DNA from: Melioribacteraceae bacterium
GTDB lineage: Bacteria > Bacteroidota > Ignavibacteria > Ignavibacteriales > Melioribacteraceae
DNA length: 64,000 nt
Direction: 5' to 3'
NCBI GenBank assembly: GCA_026983955.1
Contig: JALSTB010000012.1
Coordinates: forward strand, 1 to 64,000
The notes under the pieces were generated by a model. It worked only from the letters and a program-made list of their open reading frames with translations. It was not told the origin of the DNA and searched no databases. The first letter of the stretch is position 1. Every line of letters starts with the position of its first letter. This document shows positions 48,257-57,121 of the stretch, in pieces. The translations under genes were made by a program, and so were the position numbers.

Positions 48257-50479
48257 ATGAAGGAACCGGAAGTTACATTAGAATTGGCACTCGAACACGG
48301 ACTAACCGAGGAAGAGTATAAAAAAATATGCGAGCGTCTGGGAAGAAAACCCAATTATACCGAATTGGGAATTTTCAGTGTAATGTGGAGCGAGCATTGC
48401 AGCTATAAAAATTCGATTGCATTGATTAAAACCTTACCGAGAAGCGGTAAAAATCTTCTGGTAGGCGCAGGCGAAGAAAACGCCGGATTGGTTGATATTG
48501 GCGATGGACAAGCGGTTGCATTCAAAATAGAAAGTCACAATCATCCTTCCGCAGTTGAACCGTATCAAGGAGCGGCAACCGGAGTAGGCGGAATTTTAAG
48601 GGATATTTTTACAATGGGTGCTAGACCGGTAGCGGCTTTGAATTCTTTGCGGTTCGGAACCCTTGACGATGCCCGTACACGTTACTTGTTCGAAGGTGTT
48701 GTAAAAGGAATTGCCGATTACGGCAATTGTTTCGGTGTTCCGACGGTTGGCGGTGAAGTCTATTTCGACGAAGTGTATAAAGAAAATCCGCTTGTAAATG
48801 CAATGGCAATCGGAATTGTGGATACCGATAAAGTAGTGTCGGCAGTGGCAAAAGGTGAGGGCAATCCCGTAATGATTGTAGGTTCGGCTACGGGTAGAGA
48901 CGGAATACACGGAGCCACATTCGCATCGGAAGAAATTTCGGAAGAATCCGAAGCCAAGCGCCCATCCGTGCAAGTTGGCGACCCATTTACCGAAAAATTG
49001 CTGCTCGAAGCCACTCTCGAAGTAATTGAAAAAGGTTTGGTGGTCGGCATTCAAGATATGGGCGCGGCGGGAATTTCTTGCTCCACTTCCGAAATGAGTG
49101 AAAAAGGCGGTGCGGGAATGAAAATAAATCTCGATAAAGTTCCTCTGCGCGAGAAAAATATGACGGCTTACGAAATTATGCTTTCCGAAAGTCAAGAAAG
49201 AATGCTGGTGGTTGCTAAAAAAGGTTTTGAAGATGAAGTAAAAAAGATTTTCGAAAAATGGGATTTGAGTTGCGAAATTATTGGTGAGGTTACAAACGGA
49301 CCGTTTATAGAAGTTGAACATTACGGGAAAGACAAAGCAAAAATTGAAGCATTCGATCTTGTGCTTGGCGGTGGCGCTCCGGTTTATTACAGGGATGCGA
49401 AAAAACCAAGTTATATCGATGAAATAAAAAACTTCGATTTTTATTCACTGCCCGAACCGGAAAATTTGGAAGAAACATTCTTAAAAGTATTTTCATCACC
49501 CAACATTGCATCCAAAAAGTGGGTTTACAGGCAATATGATTCTATGGTTCAAACGAATACTGTGGTTGGTCCCGGTTGCGATTCCGCCGTAATAAGAGTT
49601 AAAAATTACAATAAAGCCATAGCAGCTAAAACGGATTGTAACGGAAGATATGTTTATCTAAATCCGAAAGAGGGAACAAAAGCCGCAGTTGCCGAAGCGG
49701 CGCGGAACATAGTTTGTTCGGGTGGTAAACCTTTGGCAATTACCAATTGTTTGAATTTCGGTAACCCGTATAAACCCGAAATGTATTGGTTATTTAAAGA
49801 ATCGGTAGCCGGAATGAAGGAGGCATGCGAATTTTTCGAGACCCCGGTAACAGGAGGAAATGTCAGCTTTTATAATGAAAGTCCGGAAAGAGCTGTTTAT
49901 CCCACTCCCGTGATTGGTATGATTGGTTTAATTAACAATTTGAAAAATATTACCACTTGCTATTTCAAAAACGAAGGGGATTCGATTTTTGTTTTGGGAG
50001 AAGATTTTGAAGAACTTGGCGGAAGTGAGTATTTGAAAGTGATTCACAATTTGGTAAAAGGGAACGCCCCGGCGCTTGATTTGCAGCGGGAGAAAAACTT
50101 ACATTCGGCTTTACTTGAAATGATTGAAGAAGGTTTTGTAAACTCTGCTCATGACGTTTCCGAAGGTGGGATTCTTGCAGCTTTGGCAGAATGCTGCATT
50201 GTTAACGAAGAAAACCAGCTTGGCTGCGAAGTTACAGTACCGGTTAAATCACGCAAGGATTTTACTTACTTTTCCGAATCACAATCCAGAATTATCATTT
50301 CGACCGCACCTCAATATGAGGACAATATTAAGAAAATTGCCGGGAAATTTGATATCCCGGTTTACAAGCTTGGCAAGGTAGGCGGAGCGTCGTTAATGGT
50401 TGCCGATGACTTGAATATTGATGTAAATAAATTGTCTGATATTTATTTTAATACAATCGCCAGAATAATGAATGAGTAA
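48257..50479 (+). CDS. purL: Phosphoribosylformylglycinamidine synthase subunit II
   Basis: A 740-residue stand-alone PurL that makes FGAM from FGAR, ATP and glutamine-derived ammonia in purine synthesis. Clear motifs are [40 protein letters not shown] with VGGILRD, and the second-half [20 protein letters not shown] and [19 protein letters not shown]. As a small-type PurL it needs PurS and PurQ, which are not in the window. It interrupts the signalling island and overlaps yihY by 8 bases. Confidence 0.95.
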   Translation: MKEPEVTLELALEHGLTEEEYKKICERLGRKPNYTELGIFSVMWSEHCSYKNSIALIKTLPRSGKNLLVGAGEENAGLVDIGDGQAVAFKIESHNHPSAVEPYQGAATGVGGILRDIFTMGARPVAALNSLRFGTLDDARTRYLFEGVVKGIADYGNCFGVPTVGGEVYFDEVYKENPLVNAMAIGIVDTDKVVSAVAKGEGNPVMIVGSATGRDGIHGATFASEEISEESEAKRPSVQVGDPFTEKLLLEATLEVIEKGLVVGIQDMGAAGISCSTSEMSEKGGAGMKINLDKVPLREKNMTAYEIMLSESQERMLVVAKKGFEDEVKKIFEKWDLSCEIIGEVTNGPFIEVEHYGKDKAKIEAFDLVLGGGAPVYYRDAKKPSYIDEIKNFDFYSLPEPENLEETFLKVFSSPNIASKKWVYRQYDSMVQTNTVVGPGCDSAVIRVKNYNKAIAAKTDCNGRYVYLNPKEGTKAAVAEAARNIVCSGGKPLAITNCLNFGNPYKPEMYWLFKESVAGMKEACEFFETPVTGGNVSFYNESPERAVYPTPVIGMIGLINNLKNITTCYFKNEGDSIFVLGEDFEELGGSEYLKVIHNLVKGNAPALDLQREKNLHSALLEMIEEGFVNSAHDVSEGGILAALAECCIVNEENQLGCEVTVPVKSRKDFTYFSESQSRIIISTAPQYEDNIKKIAGKFDIPVYKLGKVGGASLMVADDLNIDVNKLSDIYFNTIARIMNE

Positions 50480-51431
50480 GTTCCGTTTACTAAAATTTAT
50501 TGCAAAATATTTTTCCCTTGATACGTACCGGAAAATGGTTGAATTTTTCCGTTATTATATCATCGGATTGTACCACCGGATAGACGAACACCATATCTTC
50601 CTTTCGGGCGGCGGAGTGGCATTTTCGCTGTTGTTAAGCATAATTCCCATTTTGCTTTTGGCTTTTGCAATTTTGGGCAACATAATAAATCCGGTCACTT
50701 TGCATAACCAAATCAGTAATTTGATAGATACAATAATCCCGTATCCCGAATATGCCGCATATACGAAAAGGGTAATACTTTCCCGCTTGCCTGAAGTGAT
50801 TGAATATAAAACATTGGCTGCCTACCTTGGTGCAATAGGTCTGTTTTTCACCTCAACTTGGCTTTTCAGCAGTATGCGTACAATTTTGAATAAAGTTTAT
50901 AGGGTAAAGAAAACAAGAAGTGTTTGGATCGGTTTGCTAAGGGATTTCGGAATGGTAATTCTTTTAATATTTCTAATTTTATTATCCACTTTTATTTTTC
51001 CAATTGTACATGTGCTTCTCAGCTCGGCAAAAGAAATTGAGTTTTTAAAAATGTTTATTGTTACCGATTTGGTAAATTCGGTCTTCTCGGTAGCCTCCGT
51101 TGTTGTGATTTTTACCTTGTTTTTCCTTTTTTATATGTTGATTCCTTATGAAAAAATCAACAGAAAAGCGTTATTGGTAAGTGCTTTTTGGGCAACGCTG
51201 CTGTGGGAGTTGGCAAGAAAAATTTTTGAATTTTACATTGCTCACTTTCTTTCGTCGAACAAACTGTACGGAGCTTTTGTTTTGATTATTGTGGTTCTGT
51301 TTTGGATTTTTTATTCTTCTTGCTTATTCATTGTCGGTGCGGAAATCGGACAGCTTTACAGGGAAAAATTAAAGGAAAAAGAATCGCTTTCCCGCTCCAA
51401 TCATAAACTGGCTAATCGAGGTTTAACTTAG
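50472..51431 (+). CDS. YihY/BrkB family membrane protein
   Basis: A 319-residue inner-membrane protein with about six to seven helices. Family marks are [20 protein letters not shown] near the start, [40 protein letters not shown], and [20 protein letters not shown] with [11 protein letters not shown] near the end. Once annotated as RNase BN, it is now regarded as a membrane protein of unknown role. The start overlaps the purL stop, and its end overlaps the convergent STAS gene by 20 bases. Confidence 0.92.
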   Translation: MSKFRLLKFIAKYFSLDTYRKMVEFFRYYIIGLYHRIDEHHIFLSGGGVAFSLLLSIIPILLLAFAILGNIINPVTLHNQISNLIDTIIPYPEYAAYTKRVILSRLPEVIEYKTLAAYLGAIGLFFTSTWLFSSMRTILNKVYRVKKTRSVWIGLLRDFGMVILLIFLILLSTFIFPIVHVLLSSAKEIEFLKMFIVTDLVNSVFSVASVVVIFTLFFLFYMLIPYEKINRKALLVSAFWATLLWELARKIFEFYIAHFLSSNKLYGAFVLIIVVLFWIFYSSCLFIVGAEIGQLYREKLKEKESLSRSNHKLANRGLT

Positions 51432-51897
51432 AATAAGCTTCTTCCAAATTTGTGAAGGTTGTGAAAATTTTTGCCAGACCTGTTTCCGTGAAAAGTGGAA
51501 TTTGTTTTTCCGGATCGTACACCAAAAAAACATTTCCGTTAGTCGTTTTTGCCTTTTTCAATGCTCCTACAATTACACCGAAGAAGGTGGAATCTATAAA
51601 TTCACAATTATTCAAATCTATAATTAAATTATTTATTCCTTCATTAAGTATTGTGAAAAGGTATTTTTTGAAATCCCCAGCTTCCGCAAGCGTTGCTCTA
51701 TCCAAATTTACCCGTACAACAACAAAATTATTTGGTTTTGTGGCAATTATTTGAAACGGCCCAACTTTTGCTTCGCTATCGGGCAAATTGCCGTTTACAC
51801 GGGTTACACCGGTAAGTTCCATTTGTTGTTTATCTATTGCGGTTGATATGTTGTATCCGGTTCCGCTTTTCATTTGTTTGAAATATGACCTATTCAT
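51412..51897 (-). CDS. STAS-domain protein (anti-sigma-factor-antagonist-like)
   Basis: A 161-residue protein. The first 50 residues are a variable extension. Residues 55-155 form a STAS domain: VVVRVNLDRATLAEAGDFKK, then LIIDLNNCEFIDSTFFGVIV, in which the serine of EFIDSTFFG is the usual phosphorylation site of SpoIIAA/RsbV-type antagonists, and [16 protein letters not shown] at the end. Such proteins act in partner-switching with a kinase of the RsbW type. No RsbW-like kinase or PP2C phosphatase is in the window. Its 3' end overlaps yihY by 20 bases. Confidence 0.85.
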   Translation of the reverse strand: MNRSYFKQMKSGTGYNISTAIDKQQMELTGVTRVNGNLPDSEAKVGPFQIIATKPNNFVVVRVNLDRATLAEAGDFKKYLFTILNEGINNLIIDLNNCEFIDSTFFGVIVGALKKAKTTNGNVFLVYDPEKQIPLFTETGLAKIFTTFTNLEEAYSKLNLD

Positions 51898-51975
51898 TTC
51901 CCCAGACCTGATTTTGTTTTTATTGTAATTAATTATCGGACTTTTGGTTATAAGCTTTAATCGTATTTTGTGACC

Positions 51976-52194
51976 TCAATCAAAGTCCGTGTTTATGGAT
52001 TTTTCCCGGGATATCATACTCTGAATCATTTTGCTTACTTCATTCCTGTCGTAATCGTTTTCAATTGTATCGGTCATTACGTGCAAAATGCACTCGTTTG
52101 TAATATTCCCGAACTTATCCATTTTATATTGATAAATTTTTGTCCGGTGTTTTATTTTATAGATACCGTCTTGTCCTTCAACCAGTGTGTTCAT
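51976..52194 (-). CDS. Hypothetical small protein
   Basis: A 72-residue soluble protein I do not recognise (MNTLVEGQDGIYKIKHRTKI at the start). It contains YQYKMDKFGNITNECILHVM and a charged C-terminal helix. GGAGAAG stands before the ATG at 52194, which favours this start over the longer frame to 52269. It belongs to a row of reverse genes with the STAS protein and small membrane proteins. Confidence 0.55.
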   Translation of the reverse strand: MNTLVEGQDGIYKIKHRTKIYQYKMDKFGNITNECILHVMTDTIENDYDRNEVSKMIQSMISREKSINTDFD

Positions 52195-52314
52195 TTTACT
52201 TCTCCGGTTATTAAATTTTACTATCACAAAGGAAATGAAAAATTTCCGTAAGTATGTGATTTGTAACAACTTATAATCGGTAAAAAGGATTGGTTTTTTA
52301 ATTGTTTTATAAAG

Positions 52315-52590
52315 TTAAAACTTTTTATAGCGTGTTATTTCGAGAAGGGCAAAAAGATAAGAAAGAATAAATCCTGCAAATGCTATAATTAAATCGAATA
52401 TTTCGATATTAAAATCATATTCGCTGATAAAAAAGTATTTAAGAATTTTAATGGAAAGTATGAGAATGAAGAAAAGAACAAAACCCGATATGGCCGATTT
52501 AAGAGGACGGAACAAATATTTTTTCAATTTGTAAATAAAGCCGCCGGCTTGAGCTTCAATATTATTCCATCTGTTTTGTTCAAATTCCAT
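52315..52590 (-). CDS. Small two-helix membrane protein (family member B)
   Basis: A 91-residue protein: charged N-terminal 28 residues, helix 1 (about 32-54) and helix 2 (about 65-84), then a basic end (EITRYKKF). PLKSAISGFVLFFILILSIK and EIFDLIIAFAGFILSYLFAL line up with members A and D: a proline or turn before the first helix, G-F two residues into it, F-x-L-I-L, an acidic residue before the second helix, and G-F in its middle. A near-perfect Crp-like palindrome stands 47 bases upstream of its start. Function unknown. Confidence 0.7.
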   Translation of the reverse strand: MEFEQNRWNNIEAQAGGFIYKLKKYLFRPLKSAISGFVLFFILILSIKILKYFFISEYDFNIEIFDLIIAFAGFILSYLFALLEITRYKKF

Positions 52591-52636
52591 AAAAATTTAA
52601 TTTTTATTTTTATAAATATGTTTATTCATCGTATTC

Positions 52637-52658
52637 AAATGTGACGGAAATCACATTT
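52637..52658. promoter_or_regulatory. Crp-like palindrome
   Basis: AAATGTGA-CGGAAA-TCACATTT: two perfect 8-base arms with a 6-base centre, containing the full TGTGA-N6-TCACA core of Crp-family sites. It lies 47-68 bases upstream of the start of the small membrane protein gene at 52590, a suitable distance for an activator. Confidence 0.6.
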
Positions 52659-52675
52659 ACCGTTTTTTTGTTCAA

Positions 52676-52948
52676 TTATTTCGGCTGTTTTGCGTACAGT
52701 TGAAAAAATCTTATCGCAAAAATATTTCCGAAAGCGAGTAAACTGACTAATACTTCGTTTATTCCCAATGCAAAATGTTCGTTTACAAAGAAAGCAAGAA
52801 TGTTAAGTTTTATTAAAAGGAACAGAACCAAAGCGAACCATAATAATGCGTCGCTTACCGCCGTTTTAATTGATTTGAACAGATGTGTGTTGAATGTTGA
52901 AACTGATACTGTTTGTTCTAATTCTCTTGTATACAATTTTTTCCTCAC
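52676..52948 (-). CDS. Small two-helix membrane protein (family member C, diverged)
   Basis: A 90-residue protein with two hydrophobic helices (about 33-52 and 62-80). LFKSIKTAVSDALLWFALVL and INEVLVSLLAFGNIFAIRFF resemble members A, B and D but less closely; the first-helix G-F is missing. The start is uncertain: GTG at 52948, or TTG at 52936 with a GAGGA ribosome site in front. It lies just upstream of member B on the same strand, separated by the Crp-like palindrome. Confidence 0.62.
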   Translation of the reverse strand: MRKKLYTRELEQTVSVSTFNTHLFKSIKTAVSDALLWFALVLFLLIKLNILAFFVNEHFALGINEVLVSLLAFGNIFAIRFFQLYAKQPK

Positions 52949-53117
52949 TATTAATTAAAATTTCTAACCCCAATTAAATGTAAAGCAATACCCAATGCTG
53001 TGATGGAAAGCAAACGGTGTTAAAAAATAAGTCACCTTAATTGTTTCGTTTTGAAACCGATGATATTACCGTATATTCTTTAATTTTATTATATTGGGAA
53101 AAGCAAAAAGGTAAGTC

Positions 53118-53501
53118 ATGGAAATCAAAAAAATTTTAATAATTGACGATAATAAAAACGAACAGCTGTTTTTAACACGGGCCCTTTCCAAATTGTATTC
53201 ATGTGAAGTTATAACGGCAGATAACGGTCAACAAGGATTGCAAAAAATAGTTTTGGATAATCCGGATCTTATTTTTCTTGATGTAATGATGCCCGTGATG
53301 GACGGAATACAAATGCTTGAAATTCTTAGAGTACAACATCCGCAAATTACCACCCCGGTAATTGCGCTTACAGCACGTAGTGACGGTGCGACTTTAAATA
53401 AACTGCTCACACTAAATGTTGACGAATATTTGCTCAAACCTATCAATTTTGAGCAAATTGCTAATAAAATTGATAAAATTGCGGGAAAAAGTAACTTTTA
53501 G
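53118..53501 (+). CDS. Single-domain response regulator (CheY-like)
   Basis: A 127-residue receiver domain with no output domain. The acidic pocket is IIDDNKNE at the start, the phosphorylated Asp55 is in FLDVMMPVMDG, the threonine is in ALTARSDG, and Lys107 is in YLLKPINF. AAGG precedes the ATG. It may receive phosphate from the PAS kinase at 46227, the nearest kinase, but this is inference. It is flanked by members C and D of the small membrane family. Confidence 0.92.
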   Translation: MEIKKILIIDDNKNEQLFLTRALSKLYSCEVITADNGQQGLQKIVLDNPDLIFLDVMMPVMDGIQMLEILRVQHPQITTPVIALTARSDGATLNKLLTLNVDEYLLKPINFEQIANKIDKIAGKSNF

Positions 53502-53624
53502 CCGGAAAATTTTCATGTTAATTCTTTAAAATCACAAAATTTGCTACAATTTTCTCACTTTTTTCTTTACATAAAGCCAATAATTTCTTATATTTCAATA
53601 GGTTATAAATAATTTTCAAGTAAG

Positions 53625-53930
53625 ATGGCTGAAGTAAAACACATATTTACTTCGGATGATTTGTTCACAACGCTGAATACAAGCCGAAATTCTAAGAAAA
53701 TTGTGCAAGTTTTCCTTTTCGGAACAATTCGCGGCGGGGTTTACGGTTTTGCTCTTCTTTTCACTCTCATTTTAATGATGAAAATTTTGATTTTCGTTTT
53801 TTCATCCGCAAGTCAATTGAATGTAACGGTTTACGATGTTTTAATTTCCTTTTACGGTTTTTTACTTTCCGCATTGGTTAATTTTCTCTCGCTAATTAAA
53901 AAGTATCTGCATCTCTCACGAAGCCGTTAG
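53625..53930 (+). CDS. Small two-helix membrane protein (family member D)
   Basis: A 101-residue protein: a charged N-terminal segment (1-35), helix 1 (about 38-60) and helix 2 (about 71-90), and a basic tail (KKYLHLSRSR). GGVYGFALLFTLILMMKIL and VTVYDVLISFYGFLLSALV match member A (47840) best, with identical YGFA, FTLI and GFL positions. It lies 124 bases after the response regulator gene on the same strand. An ATCACAAA half-site (53530-53537) stands about 90 bases upstream. Function unknown. Confidence 0.75.
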   Translation: MAEVKHIFTSDDLFTTLNTSRNSKKIVQVFLFGTIRGGVYGFALLFTLILMMKILIFVFSSASQLNVTVYDVLISFYGFLLSALVNFLSLIKKYLHLSRSR

Positions 53931-53981
53931 TTTAACCGGCGGACAAATTGCCCGGATTTTTTACATTTATTTTCATTCCGC

Positions 53982-54012
53982 TTTGAACTCTCACACTTTT
54001 TTTCTAATTTTG
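53982..54012 (+). promoter_or_regulatory. Promoter of the pyrRBC operon
   Basis: TTTG (53982-53985), a 19-base spacer, then TAATTTTG (54005-54012). Transcription would start near 54019, giving a leader of about 110 bases that carries the PyrR hairpin and the terminator. Confidence 0.65.
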
Positions 54013-54032
54013 AGAAACAATTTTACCTTTAA

Positions 54033-54052
54033 TTTTATCCCGAGAGATAAAA
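54033..54052 (+). promoter_or_regulatory. PyrR-binding RNA hairpin (anti-antiterminator)
   Basis: TTTTATC (54033-54039) pairs with GATAAAA (54046-54052) and closes the loop CCGAGA. This fits the hexaloop consensus CNGNGA and the wider UCCNGNGAG of PyrR sites known from Bacillus. It sits between the pyr promoter and a terminator, in the place expected for attenuation. Confidence 0.7.
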
Positions 54053-54092
54053 AAGGAAATGAACATAATTTTACAATTTATTTTAAGGAAGA

Positions 54093-54126
54093 CCTCAGAG
54101 ACGACAAGTCGATGAGGATTTTTTTT
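54093..54126 (+). terminator. Attenuator terminator before pyrR
   Basis: CCTCA (54093-54097) pairs with TGAGG (54113-54117). Inside, GAC pairs with GTC across a loop GACAA, with GA opposite GA between the two stems. Eight Ts follow (54119-54126), only four bases before the pyrR ATG. Confidence 0.75.
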
Positions 54127-54130
54127 AAAT

Positions 54131-54676
54131 ATGAAAATAAAAGCTCAAATAATTGACGAAGCCGGACTAAACCGGACAATTACCCGGCTTGCCCATGAAA
54201 TTCTGGAAAGAAACAAAGGTTCGGAAAATATAGTTTTGATCGGTATGAGAACACGCGGGGAATTTATTGCAAAAAGAATTCACGGGAAAATAAAAGAAAT
54301 CGATAACAGCAATCCACCGTTGGGCGTTTTGGATGTAACTTTGTACCGCGATGATTTCCGAACGAGATTAAAACAACCTGAAGTTTCCGTAACAAATATA
54401 ACATTCGATATTAACGAAAAAGATATTATTCTGATTGACGATGTGCTTTTCTCGGGAAGAACCGCCCGGGCGGCTTTGGATGCTTTAATGGATTTGGGCA
54501 GACCGAATACAATCCAGCTCTGTGTTTTAATCGACCGCGGACACCGCGAAATGCCAATCCGTGCCGATTTTGTTGGGAAAAATATTCCGACTTCCATAAA
54601 TGAAGAAATTAAAGTTAAAATGAAAGAGGTTGACGGCGAAGATGCCGTCTATTTAATAGATATCTCGGAAGATTAA
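54131..54676 (+). CDS. pyrR: Bifunctional pyr operon attenuator / uracil phosphoribosyltransferase PyrR
   Basis: A 181-residue PyrR. The PRPP loop is IDDVLFSGRTAR (about 102-113). The N-terminal TRLAHEILERNKG puts Thr18, Arg19 and His22 at the same positions as B. subtilis PyrR, where Thr18 and His22 are needed for RNA binding. NIPTSINEE and DRGHREMPIRADFVGKN also match. The leader in front has a PyrR-type hairpin and terminator, so this copy very likely binds RNA and stops transcription of the operon when UMP is plentiful. It is followed 3 bases later by pyrB. Confidence 0.95.
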   Translation: MKIKAQIIDEAGLNRTITRLAHEILERNKGSENIVLIGMRTRGEFIAKRIHGKIKEIDNSNPPLGVLDVTLYRDDFRTRLKQPEVSVTNITFDINEKDIILIDDVLFSGRTARAALDALMDLGRPNTIQLCVLIDRGHREMPIRADFVGKNIPTSINEEIKVKMKEVDGEDAVYLIDISED

Positions 54677-54679
54677 TTT

Positions 54680-55600
54680 ATGTCACTTTCAAGCAAACAT
54701 TTGCTCGGACTCTACGGTGTTCCGAAAGAAGATATCCAAACAATTTTGGATACCGCAACAACTTTCCGTGAAGTTTTGGAAAGACCGATTAAAAAAGTCC
54801 CCACCTTACAAGGCAAAACGGTTGTTAACCTGTTTTACGAAAGCTCGACCAGAACAAGAATATCTTTTGAATTGGCACAAAAAAGACTTTCGGCAGATAC
54901 GGTTAACTTTTCGAAAGCCGGTAGCAGTACCAGCAAAGGTGAAACTTTCAAGGATACAGTGAAAAATATCGAAGCTATGAAAATCGATATGATTGTTGTC
55001 CGCCACAGCTCTGCCGGGGTTCCGCATTATCTTACCAAAATAACTAACGCAAATATTATCAATGCCGGCGACGGCAGACACGAACATCCGACCCAGGCTC
55101 TGTTGGATATGTATTCCATTAGAGAAAAGATGGGAAAACTTGAGGGGTTGAAAATATGCATTGTTGGTGATATCGCCCACAGCAGGGTTGCTCTTTCAAA
55201 TATATTCGGACTCAAAACAATGGGTGCCGAAGTTAGCGTTTGCGGACCCGCTACAATGATTCCCAAAGGAATAGAGAAATTGGGAGTTAATGTTTTACAC
55301 GATATCGATAAAGCAATTGCCGGGCACGATGTGTTGAATGTGTTGCGTATTCAACTTGAACGGGCAGCCGGTTCTTCGATTCCTTCTTTAAGAGAATACC
55401 ACAACTTTTTCGGCATTACGGCTGAAAGAATAGAAAACAATAACAAAGATATTCTTATTTTACACCCCGGTCCGATTAACAGAGGAGTTGAATTATCTTC
55501 CGATGTTGCCGACGGACCGTATCAAGTAATACTCGATCAAGTTACAAACGGTGTAGCAATAAGAATGGCTGTTTTATATTTACTCGGTACAATGAACTAA
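54680..55600 (+). CDS. pyrB: Aspartate carbamoyltransferase catalytic subunit
   Basis: A 306-residue enzyme joining carbamoyl phosphate and aspartate, the first committed step of pyrimidine synthesis. The carbamoyl-phosphate loop is YESSTRTRISFELAQKRL, the 80s-type loop is KAGSSTSKGET, and GDGRHEHPTQALLDMYSI and LHPGPINRGVEL are complete. No regulatory subunit PyrI is next to it, so it is probably an unregulated or dihydroorotase-linked form. It lies between pyrR and pyrC. Confidence 0.96.
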   Translation: MSLSSKHLLGLYGVPKEDIQTILDTATTFREVLERPIKKVPTLQGKTVVNLFYESSTRTRISFELAQKRLSADTVNFSKAGSSTSKGETFKDTVKNIEAMKIDMIVVRHSSAGVPHYLTKITNANIINAGDGRHEHPTQALLDMYSIREKMGKLEGLKICIVGDIAHSRVALSNIFGLKTMGAEVSVCGPATMIPKGIEKLGVNVLHDIDKAIAGHDVLNVLRIQLERAAGSSIPSLREYHNFFGITAERIENNNKDILILHPGPINRGVELSSDVADGPYQVILDQVTNGVAIRMAVLYLLGTMN

Positions 55601-55619
55601 ATGAAGAAAAATAAAGATT

Positions 55620-56906
55620 ATGAAAATTTTATTAAAAAACGTAAACGTAATTGATCCTTCCGGAAATATTGAAGGAACAAAAGATATTTTAATTGAAGAC
55701 GGTACCATCTCGGAAATTGAGAATAGTTTGGGTTCAATTCCGGTTGACGAGACGTTTAACTTTTCCGGGAAATATGTTTCGCCCGGATTTTACGATATGC
55801 ATGTTCATTTGCGGGAACCGGGAAGGGAAGATGAAGAAACCGTTGTTACCGGAAGCAACGCCGCAGCAGCCGGCGGGTTTACCGGAATTGCTTGCATGCC
55901 GAACACCGATCCGGCAATTGATTCCGCTGAAGTGATTAATCTTATTAACCAAAAAGCAGCCGGACATTTGGTGGATGTTAATCCGATTGGTGCCGTTACT
56001 CTTGGGAGGAAAGGGGAAACTCTTGCACCCATGGCGGAACTTGTTGAAGCCGGCGCGGTTGCTTTCTCCGATGACGGAGTCGCAGTAAAAACGGCTGCAA
56101 TTCTTAGAAATGCTCTTGAATATTCACAAATGTACAACAAACCCGTTATAGAACATTGTGAAGACGAATCGCTTGCCGGAGGGTCGATGAACGAAGGTAT
56201 TACTTCCACTATGCTCGGATTGCCACCCGTTCCGTCCGTGGCGGAAGACTTGACTGTAATGCGCGATATTTTGATGGTCGAATATACCGGCGGCAGAGTT
56301 CATATCGCTCACATCAGTACCAAAAATGCCGTGGAATTAGTTAGACAAGCAAAGAAAAAGGGCTTGAATATTACAGCCGAAGTTACACCGCATCACTTTA
56401 CTCTCACGGAAGAACAATTAAAATCTTTCGATACGAATTTTAAAATGAATCCGCCGTTAAGATCACAAAGCGATGTGAAAGCAATTATCGAAGGTTTGAA
56501 AGACGGTACCATTGACTGTATTGCCAGCGACCATGCACCACATTCCCCCGAAGAAAAGGATATGGAGTTCACTCTTGCACCGAACGGCATTATAGGACTC
56601 GAAACACAATTGGGTTTGGCGCTTACGGAATTGGTTCACAAAGGACATATCTCGCTGAAACAAATGGTGGAAAAATTTGCAGTTAATCCGAGGAAAATTC
56701 TTAATCTGCCCGTGCCGCGCATAAAAAAAGGTGAAAAAGCAAATTTAACTATTTTTGATCCCGATGAAGTCTGGACGGTCGACATATCGAAATTCAAATC
56801 GAAATCGAAAAACTCGCCTTTCGATAAAAGACTTCTCACAGGAAAATCCGTTGCGGTAATCAATAACTACAAGATGTTTTACAAAGATGAATTTTTTGAA
56901 ATATGA
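55620..56906 (+). CDS. pyrC: Dihydroorotase
   Basis: A 428-residue amidohydrolase (class I/PyrC type) that closes carbamoyl-aspartate to dihydroorotate. Metal ligands are in YDMHVHLREPGREDEET, IEHCEDE, HIAHIST and CIASDHAPHSPEEKD; GFTGIACMPNTDPAID is also typical. It is the last gene of pyrRBC, 19 bases after pyrB, and is followed by 215 bases of AT-rich spacer. Confidence 0.95.
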   Translation: MKILLKNVNVIDPSGNIEGTKDILIEDGTISEIENSLGSIPVDETFNFSGKYVSPGFYDMHVHLREPGREDEETVVTGSNAAAAGGFTGIACMPNTDPAIDSAEVINLINQKAAGHLVDVNPIGAVTLGRKGETLAPMAELVEAGAVAFSDDGVAVKTAAILRNALEYSQMYNKPVIEHCEDESLAGGSMNEGITSTMLGLPPVPSVAEDLTVMRDILMVEYTGGRVHIAHISTKNAVELVRQAKKKGLNITAEVTPHHFTLTEEQLKSFDTNFKMNPPLRSQSDVKAIIEGLKDGTIDCIASDHAPHSPEEKDMEFTLAPNGIIGLETQLGLALTELVHKGHISLKQMVEKFAVNPRKILNLPVPRIKKGEKANLTIFDPDEVWTVDISKFKSKSKNSPFDKRLLTGKSVAVINNYKMFYKDEFFEI

Positions 56907-57121
56907 CAATGTTCGATTCCAAAGTTTTTATTTGTAAAATTCCGGTTTTAATTTACTGTTTACTTTAATATACATATTCAACCGAACTTTTATACAATCT
57001 TAACTTTTGCCGTATCCGGATTCTCCTTCTATGGTTTATTTTACAACAATTTTTGTTGGCACTCCAATTGCAACTAATGGATTGAACAAAACGGAAAAAT
57101 TGAATAAACCCGAGGTGCATT

